Notes under the pieces: model-generated
What the model saw: the letters and a program-made list of their open reading frames with translations, nothing else
Told to the model about the DNA's origin: nothing
The model's database searches: none
In this document: positions 16,411-20,837 of the stretch, piece after piece
How the letters are laid out: every line of letters begins with the position of its first letter
Position numbering within the stretch: position 1 is the first letter of the stretch
Source of the DNA: Parachlamydiaceae bacterium
GTDB taxonomy: Bacteria > Chlamydiota > Chlamydiia > Chlamydiales > Parachlamydiaceae
Assembly (NCBI GenBank): GCA_013817115.1
Contig: JACDDG010000001.1
Span: 1 to 20,837 of the forward strand
Direction: 5' to 3'
DNA length: 20,837 bases
Program-made: the position numbers and the translations under genes

Positions 16411-16824
16411 ATGCTTAAAGAACTCTTGCAGCTCACTTTTGATAAGATTATGCAAACGCGATCTTATACCGTCATAGTCTTAGGAACCCCTGAAAAACGC
16501 TTTGCGATTTATACCGAACCCAACATTGGCAAAACCATTCAGATGTATCTTACCGGAGTTGAAACTCAGCGACCGTTGACGCACGAACTCATGAACGGAA
16601 TTTTCAAAGGGTTTAACATTCGCGTAAAACAAGTAATCATCATTGATGTAGAGGATACTGTTTACTTTTCTCGCTTGTACCTTGAGCTTGAGCAGGATGA
16701 AATCAGACAAATTGTAGAAATTGATGCCAGACCAAGCGATTGTATATTGTTGGCATTAATGAACAATGTCCCTATTTTTTGCACACGAGAAATGCTGAAT
16801 AAAACCATTGCCGTCGAAGATTAG
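16411..16824 (+). CDS. DUF151 / bifunctional nuclease domain protein
   Basis: A 137-residue single-domain protein of the BFN_dom (DUF151) family. Its hallmarks are GVETQRPLTHELMNGIF (49-65) and EIDARPSDCILLALMNNVPIF (about 103-123, key D105-A-R-P-S-D). Plant and bacterial members have been reported to cut both DNA and RNA, but the substrate of bacterial versions is uncertain. I place the start at 16411: AAGGA (16402-16406) precedes it and the family domain begins there. A frame continues to an ATG at 16288, but those 41 residues are the translated palindrome and do not resemble DUF151. It is 19 nt upstream of glgP on the same strand, so the two are probably co-transcribed; an AGGAG overlaps its stop. 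Confidence 0.88.
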   Translation: MLKELLQLTFDKIMQTRSYTVIVLGTPEKRFAIYTEPNIGKTIQMYLTGVETQRPLTHELMNGIFKGFNIRVKQVIIIDVEDTVYFSRLYLELEQDEIRQIVEIDARPSDCILLALMNNVPIFCTREMLNKTIAVED

Positions 16825-16843
16825 GAGTTAATTTAAAAATAAA

Positions 16844-19357
16844 ATGGACACACAAACTCAACAAGTAGAAAATGATCGCTGCACAATCCACGGATACGAA
16901 TTACTCAGGCAACTTTCAGATAACCTGCACTGGTCATGGAATCATAGTACAGATGTTTTGTGGGAAAAACTTGATCCAGCTCTTTGGGCATTAACGCATA
17001 ATCCCAGAGAAGTCCTACAAGTTGCTTCGCGTGAAAAACTTGAAAAACTTTTAGCGGACCCTCATTATCACTCGATTGCCCAAGGGTTAGTTGAAAGCAA
17101 TCGTTTAGCACAAACTCAGCCTAGCTGGTTTAGTGAAACACACAAAAATACCCCCCTAAACTGCGTCGCCTATTTCAGCATGGAATTCATGCTTACGGAA
17201 GCTCTTCCCATTTACTCAGGGGGCCTTGGTAATGTCGCAGGTGACCAACTAAAAGCAGCAAGCGATCTAGGCCTTCCTGTAGTTGCGGTAGGATTGCTGT
17301 ATCAAAGAGGCTACTTTCGACAAATTCTCGACAATAACGGAGCTCAACAAGCACTTTATCCCTACAATGAGCCCAGTCAAATGCCAATTATGCCTCTACG
17401 AAAACCTGATGGTGAGTGGTTACGACTTGAGATTGTACTTCCGGGCTATTCACTTTGGCTAAGAACTTGGCAAGTGAACGTTGGAAGAGTTAAACTTTTA
17501 CTTTTAGACACAAATGATCCTGCAAATTTCCCTGCTCACAGAGCTATCACTAGCGAACTTTATGGTGGAGATGCAGAGCTACGTCTTAAGCAAGAAATTA
17601 CACTTGGAATTGGCGGATGGAGACTTCTAGAAGCACTAAATCTAGCCCCTACCGTTTGCCATTTAAATGAAGGACATGCTGCTTTTGCAGTCCTAGAACG
17701 TGCTTACAACTTTATGAAAGTGCATACTGTTGATTTCGAAACAGCTCTTAGAATAACACGGGCGGGGAATCTTTTCACTACTCACACGGCAGTCGAAGCA
17801 GGATTTGATCGTTTTTCTCCGGACCTCATAAAAAAATATCTATCTTTTTACACTAAAAATCGCTTGAATTTACCATTGAAATCACTGTTGGCATTGGGAA
17901 GAATGAATCCTGACGACGATAATGAACCTTTTAACATGGCTTTTTTAGCGATGCATGGCAGTGCTTTTGCTAACGGCGTTAGTGCACTACATGAAAAGGT
18001 TAGCAAGAAATTATTTTCCCCACTTTTTCCTCGTTGGCCCGAAGATGAAATCCCCATTGGCCACGTGACAAACGGCGTCCACATGCCTAGCTGGGATTCA
18101 GCATGCTCAGATGATCTGTGGACGAAAACCTGCGGAAAAGAGCGTTGGCTTCAAGACACGAAATATCTTGAGAAAAAAATTAAAGAGCTACCTGATACTC
18201 CTATTTGGGAAATGCGTGAAGCAGCCCGTCGTGGACTCATTAAATTTATAAGATGGAGTCTACCAATTCAACTTGCTGTTTCCGGAGCTTCAGAGGAAGA
18301 AAGAGAAAATGCAAAAAACATCTTCGATCCAAACGTACTTACACTAGGCTTTGCTCGTCGCTTTGCAACATACAAACGTCCAAATTTGTTATTAAATGAT
18401 CCCGAACGTTTTATCGCCATTCTAAACAACTCGAAACGACCGGTCCAACTTCTACTTTCCGGCAAAGCCCATCCTGTCGACATACCGGGGCAAGCATTAA
18501 TTCAACAATGGTCTTCATTTATTCGAGATCCTAGAGTATCACCACATGTTGTTTTTTTAAGTGATTACAACATGCATTTATCCAAAGAGTTAGTTCAGGG
18601 TGTAGATGTTTGGATTAACACCCCGATGAGGCCTTGGGAAGCATGTGGTACGAGCGGAATGAAAACCCTTGTAAATGGAGGATTAAATCTATCTGTTCCT
18701 GATGGGTGGTGGGCCGAAGCTTATACACCTCAAGTAGGTTGGGCAATTGGCCAGTCTCACGATGGGAAGCAAATTGATGCTAAGGCTCGGGATGCCGAAG
18801 ATGCCAACGCACTTTATACACTTTTAGAAAATGAGGTGATTCCTCTCTTTTATGAGCGGAATGGACAGGATATCCCAGTAGAGTGGATCAAAAAGATTCG
18901 TACAAGTATGGCTGAACTAACACCGTATTTTTCAAGCAACCGCTGCGTCAGAGAATATACTGAAAAATATTATCTTCCTGCTGCAGAACTTTATCATAAC
19001 CGAATAAATGGAAAAATATTAAAAGAGATTAATACTATCAATGAAAATTGGAATAGCTTACACTTCGGTCAGGTGAACGTGCAAACTTTTAAGGATGTCT
19101 ACCGATTTAATATCGAAATCTTTTTGGATAAAATAAGTCCAGGTGATTTAATAGTAGAACTTTACGTAAAAGGAGATCCAATGCCATCAATTTATGTAAT
19201 GAAAGAAGAAGGTAAATCTAAAAGTCCCTCAAACATGCATATTTATAGCGCAGAAGTGCCAGCGGATTATCCCATTAATTATTACACACCTCGTATCGTG
19301 CCAAAAACATCGGAATTAACGCAACTTGAACTCCCTTTCATACACTGGCAACGTTAG
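16844..19357 (+). CDS. glgP: alpha-glucan (glycogen) phosphorylase, DUF3417 type
   Basis: PLP-dependent phosphorolysis of alpha-1,4-glucans to glucose-1-phosphate. Residues about 12-105 form the DUF3417 N-terminal domain (LSDNLHWSWNH...), which marks the short TIGR02094-type phosphorylases rather than the classical muscle/MalP type. The catalytic part starts at AYFSMEFML (109-117), then YSGGLGNVAGDQLKAASDLG and HLNEGHAAFAVLE (273 on). The PLP lysine is K607 in GTSGMK, followed by NGGLNLSVPDGWWAE. The length of 837 is usual. Pathogenic Chlamydia carry a classical GlgP of about 814 residues, so this is a different subfamily. The nearest AGGAG (16823-16827) is 16 nt from the ATG, unusually far, so translation may be coupled to the preceding gene. 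Confidence 0.93.
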   Translation: MDTQTQQVENDRCTIHGYELLRQLSDNLHWSWNHSTDVLWEKLDPALWALTHNPREVLQVASREKLEKLLADPHYHSIAQGLVESNRLAQTQPSWFSETHKNTPLNCVAYFSMEFMLTEALPIYSGGLGNVAGDQLKAASDLGLPVVAVGLLYQRGYFRQILDNNGAQQALYPYNEPSQMPIMPLRKPDGEWLRLEIVLPGYSLWLRTWQVNVGRVKLLLLDTNDPANFPAHRAITSELYGGDAELRLKQEITLGIGGWRLLEALNLAPTVCHLNEGHAAFAVLERAYNFMKVHTVDFETALRITRAGNLFTTHTAVEAGFDRFSPDLIKKYLSFYTKNRLNLPLKSLLALGRMNPDDDNEPFNMAFLAMHGSAFANGVSALHEKVSKKLFSPLFPRWPEDEIPIGHVTNGVHMPSWDSACSDDLWTKTCGKERWLQDTKYLEKKIKELPDTPIWEMREAARRGLIKFIRWSLPIQLAVSGASEEERENAKNIFDPNVLTLGFARRFATYKRPNLLLNDPERFIAILNNSKRPVQLLLSGKAHPVDIPGQALIQQWSSFIRDPRVSPHVVFLSDYNMHLSKELVQGVDVWINTPMRPWEACGTSGMKTLVNGGLNLSVPDGWWAEAYTPQVGWAIGQSHDGKQIDAKARDAEDANALYTLLENEVIPLFYERNGQDIPVEWIKKIRTSMAELTPYFSSNRCVREYTEKYYLPAAELYHNRINGKILKEINTINENWNSLHFGQVNVQTFKDVYRFNIEIFLDKISPGDLIVELYVKGDPMPSIYVMKEEGKSKSPSNMHIYSAEVPADYPINYYTPRIVPKTSELTQLELPFIHWQR

Positions 19358-19461
19358 CAAAAGGTCCGTGAGCACATTCCTTGATTCGTATCCGCAATAT
19401 TCGAGAAGAAGCGGAGGCCATACAACGGCGTTGCGAAGTGCGGAGGCTTTCTCAACGGTAG

Positions 19462-19768
19462 GTAGGGTGTAGAATTAGTGCTTAGAATCTGACGGGAAAT
19501 TTTTTCACGTATTTTATGCGTCAAAAATCTGGCGTTCCAGCAGTCAGTAATCTGCCCTAAGCTCCCAGGGAGCGGCAGATGTATATCCGATAGCGTAGCC
19601 CCTGAGGGTAGGGTGTAGAATTAAAGGTAAAAAGTATTTAAGAATATGATGGTAAATTTTGTCCACAAATTTATGCGTCTAAACTCTACGCGTCCGTACA
19701 GTCAGTAATCTGCCCTGAGCTCCGAGGGAGCGGCAGATGTATAGCCCATAGCGTAGCCCTTGAGGGGG
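19462..19768 (+). repeat. tandem duplication of a ~146-bp unit
   Basis: Unit 1 (19462-19607) and unit 2 (19608 to about 19768) both begin gtagggtgtagaatta. Each then has a diverged AT-rich stretch with ttatgcgtc, the segment cagtcagtaatctgccct, the hairpin gctcc...ggagcggcagatgtata, and ...atagcgtagccc[ct]tgagg. Period 146 nt. The inner hairpin pairs tctgcc with ggcaga and gctcc with ggagc in both units. Unit 2 is also the outer left part of the large palindrome that follows. Confidence 0.8.
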
Positions 19769-20147
19769 AAGCTATGGGTTTAATTAAAAATGACCTAGAG
19801 CTCTGAAAGAGCGGTAGATGTCTTTCCCCGGGTGCAGCCCCAACGGGGGCAAACCCGGGGTTAGAACATAACCCCCAAAATTTTAGGAATGAATCCGACA
19901 TGATTCATCATCACTAATAGGTGGATATGATCAACCCCGGGTTTGCCCCGTTGGTGCTGCAACCGGGGAAAGACCTCTACCGCCCTTCAAGAGCTCTGCG
20001 GCAATTTTTAATCGACCCATAGTTTGGCCCCCTCAGGGCCTACACTATGGGCTTGACATATACCGCTCCCTCTGGAGCTCCGGACACATTGATGGCTGCT
20101 GGGACGCCTAGATTTTTGGCGCTTAAAATATTTGGTCAAATTTTTCC
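19651..20147. repeat. ~500-bp palindrome made of nested hairpin modules
   Basis: The left half (19651-19898) is an imperfect inverted repeat, roughly 80 percent by eye, of the right half (19900-20147). The centre is the small hairpin atgaatc/gattcat near 19903. Each half carries, in mirror order, an A module (gctccgagggagcggcagatg, a stem of its own), a B module (agcccatagcgtagccc...gaggggg...ctatgggt), a second A-like module (gagctctgaaagagcggtag) and a second B-like module (ccccgggtgcagcccc/ggggcaaacccgggg, 19826-19860; mirror 19935-19968). It resembles bacterial REP-like palindromes but no transposase is present here. The remainder of the 19358-20296 gap (19358-19461 and 20148-20296) holds nothing I recognise. 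Confidence 0.8.
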
Positions 20148-20296
20148 ATGAAATCGGCAACACTTTTTACGAACTGTTAATAGCTCCTGGTGCAGCGATA
20201 GCTCGAATCATTCCTACATGCTGAAGGGCATTTTCTCTACCAATATTATTACGAACGAGCAAAAAAAATTACATAATTGAAAAGGTGTTTAAGTCC

Positions 20297-20837
20297 ATGA
20301 ATTACAGCCCTCTACAGCCCTTAAAGAAATTTCAATCTCTTTTCTTATTCGTTTTATCATTTTTTATTGTTAGCTATGGACAGCCAGCGGGGATCTCTTG
20401 GTTAAGTGCTATTTCTGCTCTGTGCGGTTATGCGATTATTTGTCGAGTGCTCCTTGATATTCCTTCAGCTAAACAACGTTTCATAGTGGGATCTGTGTGG
20501 TTTATTGCTATACAGGGAGTACAACTCTTCTGGATGCTCTATCACCCCTATAATTACATCTATTTTGTATATTCAGGGTTTTCAATCTTGTGGGGAATAC
20601 AATGGGGTCTCTTGGCCGTTCTCATCACTCCAGAACGATTAAACAAAATCTCTCAAGTGTTTGCATTAGCATCTATCTGGACACTACTTGAATGGAGCCG
20701 ATTATTTTTTCTCTCCGGGTATACTTGGAATCCGTCGGGAATTGCACTGGCTGAAAATGCTTACTCGATGCAACTAGCTTCTGTAGGTGGAATTTTTCTG
20801 CTCACATTTTGGGTTATTCTAGTCAATCTGATGGGAC
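20297..20837 (+). CDS. lnt: apolipoprotein N-acyltransferase Lnt, 5' part (runs off the window)
   Basis: Lnt adds the third acyl chain to the N-terminal cysteine of lipoproteins at the inner membrane. Only the first 180 residues are present. They form a series of hydrophobic segments (about 12-30, 34-52, 64-80, 86-110, 119-138, 158-178), the N-terminal membrane part of Lnt. Family-type motifs are seen: YGQPAGISWLSAISA near the start and WTLLEWSRLFFLSGYTWNPSG (about 128-148; key E131, W132, P146), the segment preceding the nitrilase domain. The nitrilase-like catalytic domain lies beyond the window. The start is supported by AAGGTG about 10 nt upstream. It is separated from glgP by 939 nt of repeats, so it is likely to have its own promoter. 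Confidence 0.88.
   Translation, partial: MNYSPLQPLKKFQSLFLFVLSFFIVSYGQPAGISWLSAISALCGYAIICRVLLDIPSAKQRFIVGSVWFIAIQGVQLFWMLYHPYNYIYFVYSGFSILWGIQWGLLAVLITPERLNKISQVFALASIWTLLEWSRLFFLSGYTWNPSGIALAENAYSMQLASVGGIFLLTFWVILVNLMG

Noticed and set aside
19686..19901. 71-residue open frame on the minus strand within the large palindrome
   Set aside because: It is made of hairpin modules; no start signal and no protein-like conservation is expected.
19462..20147. CRISPR array
   Set aside because: Repeats are long, few, palindromic and in both orientations, with no regular unique spacers and no cas genes.
20190..20235. tRNA-like stretch with agctcgaatcattcc before lnt
   Set aside because: Only a weak T-loop resemblance; no acceptor or anticodon stem could be paired.

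Overview
The window looks like a piece of a Chlamydiota chromosome, most likely an environmental, amoeba-associated lineage (Parachlamydiaceae-like). This is an inference. It rests on an FtsH of about 918 residues with a very large inter-membrane N-terminal part, tilS lying next to ftsH as in Chlamydia, a chlamydial-type M16C (PreP-like) protease, and the start of a chlamydial-looking Lnt. The sequence is moderately AT-rich. Coding density is good, but several gaps are filled with palindromic repeats, which fits the larger genomes of environmental chlamydiae better than the compact pathogenic ones.

Layout. 1-206: a 42-bp near-perfect palindrome (probable terminator), then a partial copy of a dispersed repeat. 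207-1976 (+): a small GYF-domain membrane protein and tilS, 3 nt apart. 1977-2578: a 310-bp palindromic repeat of the 'AACGCAGAG' type, then a structured leader. 2579-5335 (+): ftsH. 5336-5588: a second, shorter copy of the same repeat type. 5589-8144 (+): a murF-alr fusion. 8207-8671 (-): a GNAT acetyltransferase. 8898-9923 (-): an unrecognised 341-residue protein made of three related repeats. 10164-10257: a 94-bp MITE-like element whose right two-thirds matches bases 37-103. 10332-11306 (+): a tRNA-dihydrouridine synthase. 11315-11914 (-): recR. 12092-12805 (-): an unrecognised 237-residue protein. 13103-16084 (+): an M16C metalloprotease. 16411-16824 (+): a DUF151/bifunctional-nuclease-domain protein behind an imperfect long hairpin. 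16844-19357 (+): a DUF3417-type alpha-glucan phosphorylase. 19358-20296: a 146-bp duplication running into a ~500-bp palindrome of nested hairpins. 20297-end (+): the 5' part of lnt.

How the genes work together. Most named genes are housekeeping: tRNA modification (TilS, Dus), membrane and peptide proteolysis (FtsH, M16C), recombination repair (RecR), D-alanine and peptidoglycan precursor supply (MurF-Alr), storage-glucan breakdown (GlgP) and lipoprotein maturation (Lnt). There is no obvious defence, secretion or biosynthetic cluster. The most unusual items are the triple-repeat protein at 8898-9923, the MurF half of the fusion, which lacks several residues normally conserved in MurF, and the very large nested palindrome before lnt. 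No tRNA, rRNA or CRISPR array was recognised.
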